A stretch of 64,000 nucleotides of DNA from assembly GCA_964606695.1 (NCBI GenBank), contig CAZSHG010000017.1:1-64000 (forward strand), given 5' to 3'. The position numbers and the translations under genes are program-made. The stretch comes from CAZSHG01 sp964606695 [NCBI: uncultured bacterium] (lineage in GTDB: Bacteria; UBP14; UBA6098). Positions within the stretch are counted from its first letter, which is position 1; the number at the start of each line of letters is the position of its first letter. The notes under the pieces were generated by a model. The model was given only the letters and a program-made list of their open reading frames with translations, ran no database searches and was not told the origin of the DNA. Below, piece after piece: positions 17,482-26,178 of the stretch.

Positions 17482-18884
17482 TGGAGAAAATCCTCGTAAT
17501 AAATCCTGGTAAAGACGAGATAGCCTTAGATTATGATGCCGACATCGTTGATACAGCGGCAGACGGCCTTCGCAAACTTAATCAACGGCAATACGATCTC
17601 CTGACAATAATGCCAGGCGATATCGGCATCGCAAGGGAATCTTTGATAAGAAGAGCGTTAGCCAAAGTGCCGTTATTGGGCGTTGTGCTTGTGGGGGAAC
17701 CTTATCCCGAAGATAACATTGCCGAAACACTCGTAGATCTCCTTCTTCCAGAGGATACTATCTCTGAAAGGCTTAATGAAGATGTTCGGCATTTCCTCGA
17801 AACAAGACGTCTTCAATTAGAATGCGATCTTGTCGGAAAATCTTCGGAACTGAAGGCGATCGCGGAACTTATTTTTCGTGTCGCGCCCACGGATCTGCCC
17901 GTCCTGATTATCGGCGAGTCCGGCACTGGAAAGGAACTGGTTGCACGTGCGATACACAAACACAGCAAACGGTCTTCATGTGCATTTCTCGCCGTAAATT
18001 CCGCCGCAATACCGGAGGGAACGCTTGAAAGCGAACTGTTCGGGCATGAAAAAGGGGCCTTCACCGGCGCGGACTCGAAACATAAAGGATATTTTGAACA
18101 GGCGAACAACGGGACTATCTTTCTCGATGAAATCAGCGAATTGCCTCAGAATATTCAGGCGAAATTGCTCAGAGTGCTGGAAACTGGCGATGTAATGCGA
18201 GTTGGCGGTAGTGGATCGATACATACCGATGTCCGATTAATTGCGGCTACGAATATCGATCTTACCGATGCGGTCGCCCGGCATTATTTCCGCGAGGATC
18301 TCTATTACCGGCTCTCTGCCGTAAAAATAAATATCCCCCCTTTGCGCCAACGAAGGAAAGATATTCCGGTGCTTGTTTATAGATTCATTTCGGAAGTCAG
18401 GAAGACTCATGGAGAGGATTTCGGAGGATTTTCGGATTCCGCCGTTAATGCGATGATGAGTTATCATTGGCCGGGAAACGTCCGTGAACTTAGGAATCTC
18501 GTCGAGAATGCAGTTCTTCTCGCGGGAAAAAGACTGGTCGTTCCTGATGACCTCGATAGTTATTTTCTCGACCACGAACGTATTGGACGGGATTTGCCTA
18601 TTCTCGCCGGGAAAGGGCTGTCACGGATATGGTCGGAACAGGAAGGTAAAAGAATCGAAGTCGCGTTGTCGATGATATTTACTCAACTCGAAAGGCTGAA
18701 CGAACGAATCGACGAGATTTCTAATAGCATTTCCAAAAACCCGACCACCCCAGAGGAAGCCGACAGAAATAGCATCATCAGAGCATTACAGGAATCCGGC
18801 TACGACAAGAAAACCGCCGCCGATAAACTCGGGATAAGCCTCAGGACTCTCTACCGCAGAATGAAAAAACACGGCATTTCATAA
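17481..18884 (+). CDS. Sigma-54-dependent transcriptional activator (NtrC family) with degenerate receiver
   Basis: A 467-residue bacterial enhancer-binding protein. The N-terminal ~110 residues look like a receiver, but where the phosphorylated Asp should stand it reads YDLLTIMPGD, so classical phosphorylation is unlikely. The AAA+ domain is complete: Walker A GESGTGKE, the sigma-54 contact loop GAFTGA, Walker B GTIFLDEISELP, sensor I LIAATN and the arginine-finger region. The C-terminus is a Fis-type helix-turn-helix (AADKLGISLRTLYRRMKKHG). The first base of its ATG is the last base of the rseP stop codon; a TTG one codon earlier is an alternative. The pairing with rseP suggests envelope-related regulation, which is inference. 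No sigma-54 gene is in the window. Confidence 0.92.
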   Translation: MEKILVINPGKDEIALDYDADIVDTAADGLRKLNQRQYDLLTIMPGDIGIARESLIRRALAKVPLLGVVLVGEPYPEDNIAETLVDLLLPEDTISERLNEDVRHFLETRRLQLECDLVGKSSELKAIAELIFRVAPTDLPVLIIGESGTGKELVARAIHKHSKRSSCAFLAVNSAAIPEGTLESELFGHEKGAFTGADSKHKGYFEQANNGTIFLDEISELPQNIQAKLLRVLETGDVMRVGGSGSIHTDVRLIAATNIDLTDAVARHYFREDLYYRLSAVKINIPPLRQRRKDIPVLVYRFISEVRKTHGEDFGGFSDSAVNAMMSYHWPGNVRELRNLVENAVLLAGKRLVVPDDLDSYFLDHERIGRDLPILAGKGLSRIWSEQEGKRIEVALSMIFTQLERLNERIDEISNSISKNPTTPEEADRNSIIRALQESGYDKKTAADKLGISLRTLYRRMKKHGIS

Positions 18885-18913
18885 AGACCGACAAGAACCT
18901 GTGCAAACTCATT

Positions 18914-18941
18914 TTGGTTTTAACCAATTATTTACTTGACA
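18914..18941 (+). promoter_or_regulatory. Palindrome next to a -35-like element upstream of the ytfI-ytfJ-like pair
   Basis: TTGGTTTTAACCAA (18914-18927, arms TTGGTT/AACCAA) lies 8 bp before TTGACA (18936-18941). A weak -10 (TAAGTT) follows at the normal distance. This is an operator-like arrangement, but no binding protein can be named. Confidence 0.35.
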
Positions 18942-18961
18942 AGTTAGAGTAAATTTGTAAG

Positions 18962-19663
18962 TTGTCGCTATTAACGCGAGGAGGTATTCTGGTTATCTTT
19001 GTTTACATTTTACTTGCACTTCTCGCGATTATCGTTTTTATTATCGCGATTTTGCTCTTTGCGCCTATTGCTATCACCGGCGAAATCTCAAATAGCGTCT
19101 ATGCACTTAAATTCAGATTTCTGGGCTTCTGGTTCATCACCGATAACGACGGAAAGAGAAAAGGACTACTTCACAGGGAATTCAAGGAAAAATCCGACGG
19201 CGAAATATCGAAGAAAAAGCCGAAAGACAAAGAAGAGGATTCCAAAGCAGAATCCGAAAAGGAAGGAACCAAGAAGAAACCACCTTTTTCTTTCTGGTGG
19301 AAACGCAAGCAACTTGTTCTTAAGGTAGTTATTCTGGTCCTAAAGTTTATTGCCGAGATTCTCGCGAGTTTTCGAGTTAAATCTTATGATCTCCAATTGA
19401 AAGTAGGGGACGGCGCGCCGGAGTTAACCGGGTCGATTTGCGGGTGGTTATACGCGATTAAAGCGTGTTATCCGAACTTGAATTTTAATTTTGAATATGA
19501 TTTCACCCCGGACGCGCAGTGGATTGTAGCCGGGCAAATTGAGCTTAGAAATACGCTCTTTAGATTGTTGTTGTGGCCTTTGATGAAATTAGTCCGGCGT
19601 TTGCCGAAATTAGAACTTTTTTCTACTTTTCGCGCATATAAAAAGATCACGAAGGTCGAATAA
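18962..19663 (+). CDS. DUF2953-type membrane protein (YtfI-like)
   Basis: About 225-233 residues. An N-terminal membrane helix (ILLALLAIIVFIIAILLF) is followed by a short beta segment, a long Lys/Glu-rich linker (about 65-105), and a C-terminal part with VKSYDLQLKVGDGAPELTGSICGWLYA. That part matches the DUF2953 pattern around 'D...G..DPA.TG...G..YA'. In Bacillus the DUF2953 gene ytfI sits next to the gerW/ytfJ gene, as here. The start is uncertain. A TTG gives the longest product but lacks a ribosome site. A strong GAGGAGG lies inside the frame, about 20 bp downstream, followed only by non-standard codons (CTG, GTT). Function unknown. Confidence 0.72.
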   Translation: MSLLTRGGILVIFVYILLALLAIIVFIIAILLFAPIAITGEISNSVYALKFRFLGFWFITDNDGKRKGLLHREFKEKSDGEISKKKPKDKEEDSKAESEKEGTKKKPPFSFWWKRKQLVLKVVILVLKFIAEILASFRVKSYDLQLKVGDGAPELTGSICGWLYAIKACYPNLNFNFEYDFTPDAQWIVAGQIELRNTLFRLLLWPLMKLVRRLPKLELFSTFRAYKKITKVE

Positions 19664-19726
19664 AACGCTGTAACGGCTTTTATAACAAGAATAGATAACG
19701 ATGAACATCACAAATACGGAGGCAAG

Positions 19727-20110
19727 ATGTTTGCAGAAGATCTGTTAAAAGTTATCCTTAGCAACGTCGAGACGGTTGCGAAAGCCAAGACTATTCTTGG
19801 CGAACCAATCGAACTCGGCGAGAAGACCGTTATTCCGGTTTGCAAGGTTGGGGTCGGTTTCGGCGCAGGCGGAAGCGACGTAAAATCGCACAAGAACGAC
19901 GCAACTTCCGGTGGTGGCGGCGGCGGTTTCAGTATCCAGCCCGTGGCTTTCCTTGTGATACAGGGCGAGGAAGTCAATTTGCTACCGATTAAACCGAATA
20001 TGGTCGGTTCCTTCGCTCAGGCCATACCTCTGACAATAGACAAGATTTCGGAAATGGCGGAGAAGGCTATTAAAGCCAAATCCGGCAAGAAAGAAAAAGA
20101 AGAAGATTAG
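19727..20110 (+). CDS. GerW/YtfJ family protein
   Basis: A 127-residue protein with a GGAGG site. It shows the YtfJ/GerW signature: ETVAKAKTILGEPIELGEKTVIPV, then KVGVGFGAGG, a run of glycines (SGGGGGGFSIQPVAFLVI) and a Lys/Glu tail. In Bacillus, GerW affects spore germination, but the family is widespread in organisms that do not sporulate, where its role is unknown. The preceding gene is of the ytfI type, so the pair is conserved across distant phyla. rpsT follows 21 bp downstream. Confidence 0.88.
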   Translation: MFAEDLLKVILSNVETVAKAKTILGEPIELGEKTVIPVCKVGVGFGAGGSDVKSHKNDATSGGGGGGFSIQPVAFLVIQGEEVNLLPIKPNMVGSFAQAIPLTIDKISEMAEKAIKAKSGKKEKEED

Positions 20111-20131
20111 ACAGATTACAAGGAGTAGTTC

Positions 20132-20398
20132 GTGCCAAACACACAAATTAACAAATCGGCCGAAAAACGTGTCCGCCAGGACGAGAGAAAACGTGCGCAA
20201 AATCGCGTTGTTAAAGGCTATACTCGCGACGTTATCCGTAGTTTGAACTCGGAAACCGATCAGGATAAAGCCCGCGAGATGCTACCGCACGTTTACAGCA
20301 CTATCGATAAAGCCGTGAAAAAGGGTGTTATGAACCCGAAAACGGCGGCGAGACAGAAATCGAGGCTGACAAATCGGGTAAATAAACTCGGCGAATAA
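20132..20398 (+). CDS. rpsT: 30S ribosomal protein S20
   Basis: An 88-residue basic protein with the S20 pattern: SAEKRVRQDERKRAQNRVVK near the N-terminus and a C-terminal KGVMNPKTAARQKSRLTNRVNKL. It binds 16S rRNA during small-subunit assembly. The start is GTG with an AAGGAG site at good distance. The stop lies 3 bp from the stop of the convergent flavoprotein gene. Confidence 0.95.
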   Translation: MPNTQINKSAEKRVRQDERKRAQNRVVKGYTRDVIRSLNSETDQDKAREMLPHVYSTIDKAVKKGVMNPKTAARQKSRLTNRVNKLGE

Positions 20399-20401
20399 AA
20401 G

Positions 20402-21805
20402 TTATTCTCTGTCGGGAAGCAGGGATTTGAATATATTCCAAACGAGCCCTTTACGGCGGAGAATAGCGCCGATTGTGCCGGGAATATCTATAGAATCGAA
20501 TTTCCCGTGGCCGAACTGCTCGTCGATGAAATCGCATATACCCTCTAACTCTGGGTCTGGCAGACGCGAAAACACCTCTTTACCGCGAGCGTAAAAGGCC
20601 AATTGTTTGCCTTTCGCTTTATACCAGATTTGCGAATAAGCTCCCAGAGCGCTCTCTATGCGCTCCGGGTTTTTATTTACGGCGGCTATAGCCGCCAATT
20701 CTCCGGCGATTTTACCTGATAATAAAGCTGTAGCCAAACCGCCTCCTGAAATTGGATCGGTTAACCTCCCAGCGTCCCCAACAAACAGAACATTACGATA
20801 AGCGATTCTCGGTAGGCATTTTGCCGTCGGGACATTACCGGAAGCTATTTCTATTATTCTCCCCGACGATCCGAATCTTTTATCGATGAATTCTTTTAAC
20901 ATATCCCACGCGGTTTTACTCTCGGATTCTTTTAGCGATGGATTTATGCCAAGCCCGACGTTAGCTATACCTTCTCCTTTCGGGAAAACCCATGCATATC
21001 CTCCCGGCGCGACGTGTCTTCCCACATAAAACTCCGGAAATCCAACATTGGATTCTATACCGGACATTACTACCTGCGCCGCAACATGGATTTGCCCCCG
21101 TAAAAGCCTGTCTTTTGGAAATACCCACCTCGCAACGTTCGATTCTATTCCATCCGCCGAGATGATTATCTTACAATTAGCGGTTCGTCTCTTCCCAAGA
21201 TGCTCGTATTCGATACCGACGATGTAATCTCCATCCCATTTAAGGGATTTCGCCGTGGCCGAAATAACCGTTGACGCCCCGGCTTTCGCGGCTCCGGCAA
21301 AAAGGTCGCGGTCGAAAACACGTCTTTCCAGAATATATCCCGCATTGGGATGGTTTACTGTAATCCGTTTTCCGGAAGGCGAAACCAGAACCGCCCCTTC
21401 GATAGGCGCAGAAACCCAATTCGGCCTGACATCCGGGTAAACATCTCGAAGGCCGGGTGTGCTAACGCCTTCCGCGCAAAGCTGAGGTATCCCTATCACC
21501 CGTTTTTTTTCAAGTAGTAACACGTCGGCGCCGGCGTTAGCCGCGAAAAAAGCGGCAGTAGATCCTCCGGGGCCGCCGCCGATTACAACGATATCGTAAT
21601 CTATATCGGCGGGGCGGATTTCCGTTAATTCGGGTTTACCTTCGAATGATAGAGCGCCATGAGGACAACCGGGGATACATAAACCGCATTCTGCGCAGTT
21701 TTCTCTAACGGTGAGAACGCCTTTTTCGAGATTCAGAGAGTCTTCCGGACACAGCGGGATACACCCGCCGCAGGCAATGCATCTGCCCGGCGATACTTCA
21801 ATCAT
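20402..21805 (-). CDS. Geranylgeranyl reductase family flavoprotein with N-terminal 2x[4Fe-4S] ferredoxin domain
   Basis: A 467-residue fusion. Residues 1-60 hold two ferredoxin-type cysteine clusters (CIACGGCIPLCPE and CAECGLCIPGCPH). From about 70 comes the FAD-binding Rossmann motif VVIGGGPGGSTAA, then an LCAEGVSTPG segment, and LFVGDAGRLTDPISGGGLATALLSG near 330, typical of geranylgeranyl reductase/ChlP/DGGGPL reductase enzymes. Such enzymes saturate isoprenoid chains of quinones, chlorophyll or archaeal-type lipids; in anaerobes ferredoxin can be the electron donor, which fits the fused clusters. Its start overlaps the trkA stop by 8 bp. The flavoprotein family is firm; the substrate is unknown. 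Confidence 0.87.
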   Translation of the reverse strand: MIEVSPGRCIACGGCIPLCPEDSLNLEKGVLTVRENCAECGLCIPGCPHGALSFEGKPELTEIRPADIDYDIVVIGGGPGGSTAAFFAANAGADVLLLEKKRVIGIPQLCAEGVSTPGLRDVYPDVRPNWVSAPIEGAVLVSPSGKRITVNHPNAGYILERRVFDRDLFAGAAKAGASTVISATAKSLKWDGDYIVGIEYEHLGKRRTANCKIIISADGIESNVARWVFPKDRLLRGQIHVAAQVVMSGIESNVGFPEFYVGRHVAPGGYAWVFPKGEGIANVGLGINPSLKESESKTAWDMLKEFIDKRFGSSGRIIEIASGNVPTAKCLPRIAYRNVLFVGDAGRLTDPISGGGLATALLSGKIAGELAAIAAVNKNPERIESALGAYSQIWYKAKGKQLAFYARGKEVFSRLPDPELEGICDFIDEQFGHGKFDSIDIPGTIGAILRRKGLVWNIFKSLLPDRE

Positions 21806-22469
21806 TCACGGACTCCAAAAAGGACGCTATCCGGCGCGTATCTCCGGCAAAAAGGAAGAAATCCCCCTCGGCAATTTCAAAATCGATCTCGTCCGGGAAG
21901 GCCATTTTTACGAATCCCTGGTCTGTGTATCGTCGCGCTACAAAAAGAAAATCGAATCCCTTGCCGCTCAAACCGAGTTCTGAGATTTTCTTGCCCACAA
22001 AATTTCCCGGGGCGAGGACTCTCACTACAGAAGTATCCGGCGAAAGGTCGATCTGTTCCGATTCTCTGAGTATAAGTCTTTCGGCGAGATTATGGCCGAC
22101 TTCGTCTTCGGGCGTAACCACCATATCCACGCCAATTCTGCTGAATATCGCGCCCTGCTTCGGCGATGAAGCCCTCGCGACGATATACGGTATGCCCGCC
22201 TGTATCATGTATAAACACACGAGCAAAGCCGTCGAAAAATCATCTCCTATAGCGACTACACCAGCCTGGAAGTTTCTTTTTTTAATTTCGGGCAAAAAGC
22301 TATCCCTATCGACGGCATCGATAATCAAGATTTCAGATACCATCGACCTTAAAGCCGTAGAACGTTTTTCATTACGCTCCATCACAACGACCTCTGCGCC
22401 CAATTCAGAAAGACGATTCGCGGCCGTATATCCAAATCTCCCCGCACCGACTATGAGTATCTTTTTCAT
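21798..22469 (-). CDS. trkA: Potassium uptake regulatory subunit (TrkA/KtrA, RCK domain)
   Basis: A 223-residue cytosolic regulator. The RCK_N part starts with the nucleotide-binding GAGRFGYTAANRLSELG, with an acidic residue after the next strand (VVMERNEKR), and contains AIGDDFSTALLV. The RCK_C part (about 140-220) includes GNFVGKKISELGL and ends with a FLFAG strand. It binds adenine nucleotides to gate the partner channel. It is 2 bp downstream of the trkH/ktrB-type gene, the expected operon. Confidence 0.93.
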   Translation of the reverse strand: MKKILIVGAGRFGYTAANRLSELGAEVVVMERNEKRSTALRSMVSEILIIDAVDRDSFLPEIKKRNFQAGVVAIGDDFSTALLVCLYMIQAGIPYIVARASSPKQGAIFSRIGVDMVVTPEDEVGHNLAERLILRESEQIDLSPDTSVVRVLAPGNFVGKKISELGLSGKGFDFLFVARRYTDQGFVKMAFPDEIDFEIAEGDFFLFAGDTRRIASFLESVND

Positions 22470-22471
22470 AA

Positions 22472-24247
22472 CTATCCTACCGTAATTGTTTCTTCGATAT
22501 ATTCTAAACGTTTTTCTTTCATACGCCTTGACACGGCAAATAGGAAAGTAAGGGGTCCCACTCTGCCCATTAGCATTACTATCGTCAGAACGACCTTACT
22601 CGCGCTGGATAATTCAAAGGTCGGTCCCGTGGATAGGCCAACCGTGCCAAAAGCGCTAACGACCTCGAACAATATATCCAAAAACCGCCAATCCGGATGA
22701 GATTCGAGTTCAAAAACACATAACAGGAAAGTGCCCATGGAAATAACTATTAACGCCAGGACTATTATCATTGCCGAAACTGTTATTATCCCGGGCGCAA
22801 TAGACCTGTTAAAAGCGTTCACTTTGTTTCTCCCGGATAATTTCGCTTTGACCGACGCTATCACCACGCCAATAGTCGTGGTTTTTACACCGCCGCCGGT
22901 GGAACCCGGTGATGCACCTATAAACATAAGAATTATCAGGACGAGAAGCGAGGCCGGCGCCAGCGAGCCTATATCGACTGTGTTGAAACCCGCGGTTCTC
23001 GCGGTTACGGATTGGAAAAAGGAAGTCAATAGAGTAACCGGCCAATCGAATCCGAGAAAACTGTTATTGGTATCTCCGAAGAGTATCAACGCGACACCCG
23101 ATAAAATCAACACCAGAGATATCGTAAGGACGAGTTTGGTCTGCAAGCTGAAATGCGAAACTTTACGTCTTTTTCTCTTAAAGGGACTGAATAAATACCT
23201 TCCGATGTCAGTAACGACGATAAAGCCCAATCCACCGATTATGATCAATCCCGCGAAAATAAAAGTCATTTTCCAATCCGTCGTAAACCTGGCTATGTTA
23301 TCGTCCCAAAGAGAGAATCCCGCGTTGCAAAAGGCGCTGATAGAATGAAAGACCGACCAGAAAGCCCGTGAGTTCATATCATGAGAATAGGGGCCGGATG
23401 AAAGATACATCAAAATACCGCCTATTATTTCCATTCCGATAGTAATTCCAATTATCGACGCCAGAAGGTTCTTTATTTTGCTGAAAACCTGCACGTTTAA
23501 GACGTCGCCAAGTAGCATTCTTTCGCGAAGGCCGAATTCCTGCCGGAAGACCAATGCGAAAAAAGTTCCGAATGTCATCAATCCAAGGCCACCGAACTGG
23601 ATTAGAACCATGATAACGATATGGCCAAAACGTGTGAAAAACGTCCCGGTCGGAACGACAATCAAACCCGTAACGCAGGTCGCTGAAGTTGAGGTAAATA
23701 ATGCATCCACGAATTTGATATGGCCGCCTTTGGTAGCTCCCGGGAGAAGTAGTAACACGGTTCCAATCGAGATTAATATGAGGAAACTCGCGACAAACAG
23801 CGCCGCTGGAGGTAACGGCAAACTCGCCATACGTGCATTTATCCGCCCTACCTCTACTAAAAGCTCGATAAGGATATATGCCTGCATGAGAACGATATAG
23901 ATTTTAGTAACGCCTACGAGATTCAATTGGTTGAGAATATATTTGTAACCGATATCAGTCAAAAGGAGCCTTGCGATAAGCAGTTGGGAAACGAAGAGAA
24001 GAATCAGGACGTATTGGACGGGATGTTCCTTGATATATTTCCACCAATTGCGGGTGATGAAAAGGCGCGCAAAGGCGTTGATTATGAAAAGCGCGATGAT
24101 AACGGCGTCGAGGATGTAGAAAACGCGAATGAAATTCTCCGGCAGACCAAATCCGCTTTTCCCGATAAGGGAAACTACCGCGAGCACCGCCACGACCATC
24201 ATAGCTATATTTAAGCGTTTTAATATTTGTTTTCTCTGCATTTTCAA
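22472..24247 (-). CDS. TrkH/KtrB family potassium transporter
   Basis: A 591-residue ion-translocating subunit. After about four extra N-terminal helices (residues 1-150) come the four pore-type repeats. Selectivity-filter stretches are recognisable in TSATCVTGLIVVPTG, FHSISAFCNAGF, QSVTARTAGFNTVD and EVVSAFGTVGLSTG. IGGLGFIVVTDIG and GASPGSTGGGVKTTT are family markers. It imports K+ (often coupled to Na+ in KtrB types) and is paired with the RCK protein immediately downstream. The long N-terminal hydrophobic extension is larger than in classical KtrB. The promoter was not identified in the 207 bp upstream. Confidence 0.93.
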   Translation of the reverse strand: MKMQRKQILKRLNIAMMVVAVLAVVSLIGKSGFGLPENFIRVFYILDAVIIALFIINAFARLFITRNWWKYIKEHPVQYVLILLFVSQLLIARLLLTDIGYKYILNQLNLVGVTKIYIVLMQAYILIELLVEVGRINARMASLPLPPAALFVASFLILISIGTVLLLLPGATKGGHIKFVDALFTSTSATCVTGLIVVPTGTFFTRFGHIVIMVLIQFGGLGLMTFGTFFALVFRQEFGLRERMLLGDVLNVQVFSKIKNLLASIIGITIGMEIIGGILMYLSSGPYSHDMNSRAFWSVFHSISAFCNAGFSLWDDNIARFTTDWKMTFIFAGLIIIGGLGFIVVTDIGRYLFSPFKRKRRKVSHFSLQTKLVLTISLVLILSGVALILFGDTNNSFLGFDWPVTLLTSFFQSVTARTAGFNTVDIGSLAPASLLVLIILMFIGASPGSTGGGVKTTTIGVVIASVKAKLSGRNKVNAFNRSIAPGIITVSAMIIVLALIVISMGTFLLCVFELESHPDWRFLDILFEVVSAFGTVGLSTGPTFELSSASKVVLTIVMLMGRVGPLTFLFAVSRRMKEKRLEYIEETITVG

Positions 24248-24403
24248 CTCACCGGATAAATATTAAATTTAGTCGATAGCTTTGTGATACGCAAGGGAGA
24301 AAACGAAACCTCATGTAATTCACTCTGGACTATAAATGACCAACCGGTTCGGGCTTGTCGATTTCAAAAAGAAACATCTTAGCCCAATATAACAAAGTTA
24401 GTT

Positions 24404-24431
24404 GAAAAAGGGCGACATTCAGCCGCCCTTT
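24404..24431 (-). terminator. Rho-independent terminator of the ammonia-lyase gene
   Basis: An 8-bp stem (24407-24414 with 24424-24431, AAAGGGCG/CGCCCTTT) with a 9-nt loop, ending in TTTTTC on the minus strand, 24 bp after the stop codon. Confidence 0.8.
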
Positions 24432-24454
24432 GATTATTCTATTTTTTTGGCTTT

Positions 24455-25978
24455 TTACTCGAGTTCGCCGACAGTCTTTTCGACCTCTTCCAGGATTTCG
24501 CATGACCTGACTAACTCTTTCATCGCGTTGTGATCCGGGTATAGCGGTCTGTCTTCATCGAGGTAATCCACATGACGCCTGATGACTTCCTTTGCCTTGC
24601 GGACACCGATACCCGACATGAAATTACGGAAATCCAGAGCCTGTGCCGCCGCCATGAATTCGATTCCCAACACGCCGTAGGCGTTATCCAGGATAGTCCC
24701 GTTTTTCAGAGCCGTGTTCATTCCCATGCTCACGAAATCTTCCTGATCGGCGGCGGCAGGTATCGATTGTATCGAAGCTGGAACCGACATAATACGCTGT
24801 TCGACTATTTGCATACACGCGGTATATTGGCTGAGCATCAACCCGGAGAACATACCCGCGCCTTTAGTCAGGAAAGGCGGTAATCCCGCGCTAAGTGCAG
24901 GATTAAGCAATCTATTCAGCCTGCGTTCGGACATAACACTTGCCATTGTAATCGCCGCGCCCACCATATCCATCGGTAGGCTTACGGGAGTCCCCTGGAA
25001 GTTGGCACCGGTAATAGTTAGTTTCTCGTCGGGGAAGAAAACGGGATTGTCCCCGACGCCATTCAATTCTATTTCTACCTGCGAACGCGCCCAGTCGAGG
25101 GCGTCGTGAACCGCGCCCAGCACCTGCGGTGTCGATCGCATCGAATAAGCGTCCTGCACGCGGCATTTCAATTTACCTGTGAGCAGATCGCTTCCATCCA
25201 TACATTTCATAAGATTACGGGAGGATTTAACCGCCCCGCTAAAACCACGCGCTCGATGTAGTTTTTCGTTATACGGTTTCATATTCGCGAATAAGGATTC
25301 GAGTGTCATCGCGCAGGCTATTTCCGCATGTTTAAGCCATTTATAAAAATCAAACAGGTGTATCGCGCTCATTGCCGTGAGAAGGTTCGAGCCGTTGATA
25401 ATGGCTAAGCCGTCTCTGGCTTTTAAGCCCGGTATCTCTATTCCGGCTTTTTCCATAGCGGCTTTTCCATGAAGGCGTTCCCCCTTATAAAAGGCCTCAC
25501 CTTCGCCCATCATAAGCAGAGCGATCTGCGACATAGGAGCGAGGTCTCCGCTTGCGCCCACAGAACCTTTTGAACATACTACCGGCGTAACTCCCTTGTT
25601 TAACATCTCTACCAACGTCTTTGTGATAATCGGACTGCAACCCGAATTTCCGTGGGCATGGACGTTTATTCTCCCGGCCATTGCACCACGAACATGCTCG
25701 ATTGGCGCCGGTTCGCCTATGCCCGCGGCATGATTATAAATAAGGAACTTCTGGAACTGTTTTATTTGCTCGTCATCCAGGACGACTTCCGAAAAATCGC
25801 CTATTCCGGTATTGACTCCATACATTATTTCTCGCGCCTGGATTTTTTCTTCCAGAAGCGCTCTGCATTTGATTATTCTATTTTCAGCTTCCGTCGCGAG
25901 TTCAACCTCCTCGCACTCGCGGGCTATTGAAACGAGTTTTTTAATCGTAAGGTGGTTACCATCGAGAACGATAGGCAT
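24455..25978 (-). CDS. hutH: Aromatic amino acid (histidine) ammonia-lyase, MIO type
   Basis: A 507-residue lyase of the HAL/PAL/TAL family that removes ammonia from an aromatic amino acid using the self-made MIO group. The MIO triad Ala-Ser-Gly is present in GSVGASGDLAP (about 142-144). Also present are YGVNTGIGDF, NGSNLLTAMSAIHL, the YSMRSTPQVLGA segment and QEDFVSMG. The selectivity pair that is Ser-His in classical histidine lyases reads Asn-His here (YNHAAGIGEP), and the later 'QEDH' reads QEDF. Histidine remains the most likely substrate, but another aromatic substrate cannot be excluded. No other hut genes are nearby, which also weakens the histidine-catabolism assignment. Confidence 0.85.
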   Translation of the reverse strand: MPIVLDGNHLTIKKLVSIARECEEVELATEAENRIIKCRALLEEKIQAREIMYGVNTGIGDFSEVVLDDEQIKQFQKFLIYNHAAGIGEPAPIEHVRGAMAGRINVHAHGNSGCSPIITKTLVEMLNKGVTPVVCSKGSVGASGDLAPMSQIALLMMGEGEAFYKGERLHGKAAMEKAGIEIPGLKARDGLAIINGSNLLTAMSAIHLFDFYKWLKHAEIACAMTLESLFANMKPYNEKLHRARGFSGAVKSSRNLMKCMDGSDLLTGKLKCRVQDAYSMRSTPQVLGAVHDALDWARSQVEIELNGVGDNPVFFPDEKLTITGANFQGTPVSLPMDMVGAAITMASVMSERRLNRLLNPALSAGLPPFLTKGAGMFSGLMLSQYTACMQIVEQRIMSVPASIQSIPAAADQEDFVSMGMNTALKNGTILDNAYGVLGIEFMAAAQALDFRNFMSGIGVRKAKEVIRRHVDYLDEDRPLYPDHNAMKELVRSCEILEEVEKTVGELE

Positions 25979-26070
25979 TTCTTTCCTTTCGGTTTCTTAA
26001 TTAAGTAAATTTATAGTAGGAATATTCGCCCCCATAGGTCGGACGGGTATGAATAACTACGGATAGCGGA

Positions 26071-26099
26071 TTTTATGTTTTCTCTTATCGAACATAAAA
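26071..26099. other. AT-rich inverted repeat in the gap before the ammonia-lyase gene
   Basis: TTTTATGTT (26071-26079) and AACATAAAA (26091-26099) are perfect 9-bp inverted copies with an 11-nt loop. It lies downstream of the Y1-transposase-like gene and upstream of the lyase gene, both on the minus strand. It could be a weak terminator, an operator or a transposon-end hairpin; nothing decides between these. Confidence 0.4.
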
Positions 26100-26178
26100 G
26101 GTCTCATTATTTCAGCTATACTATATCGATAGCCATTCCAACTTTCAAGTTAAAATTCGGCATCGTCGCCGGCATCGA

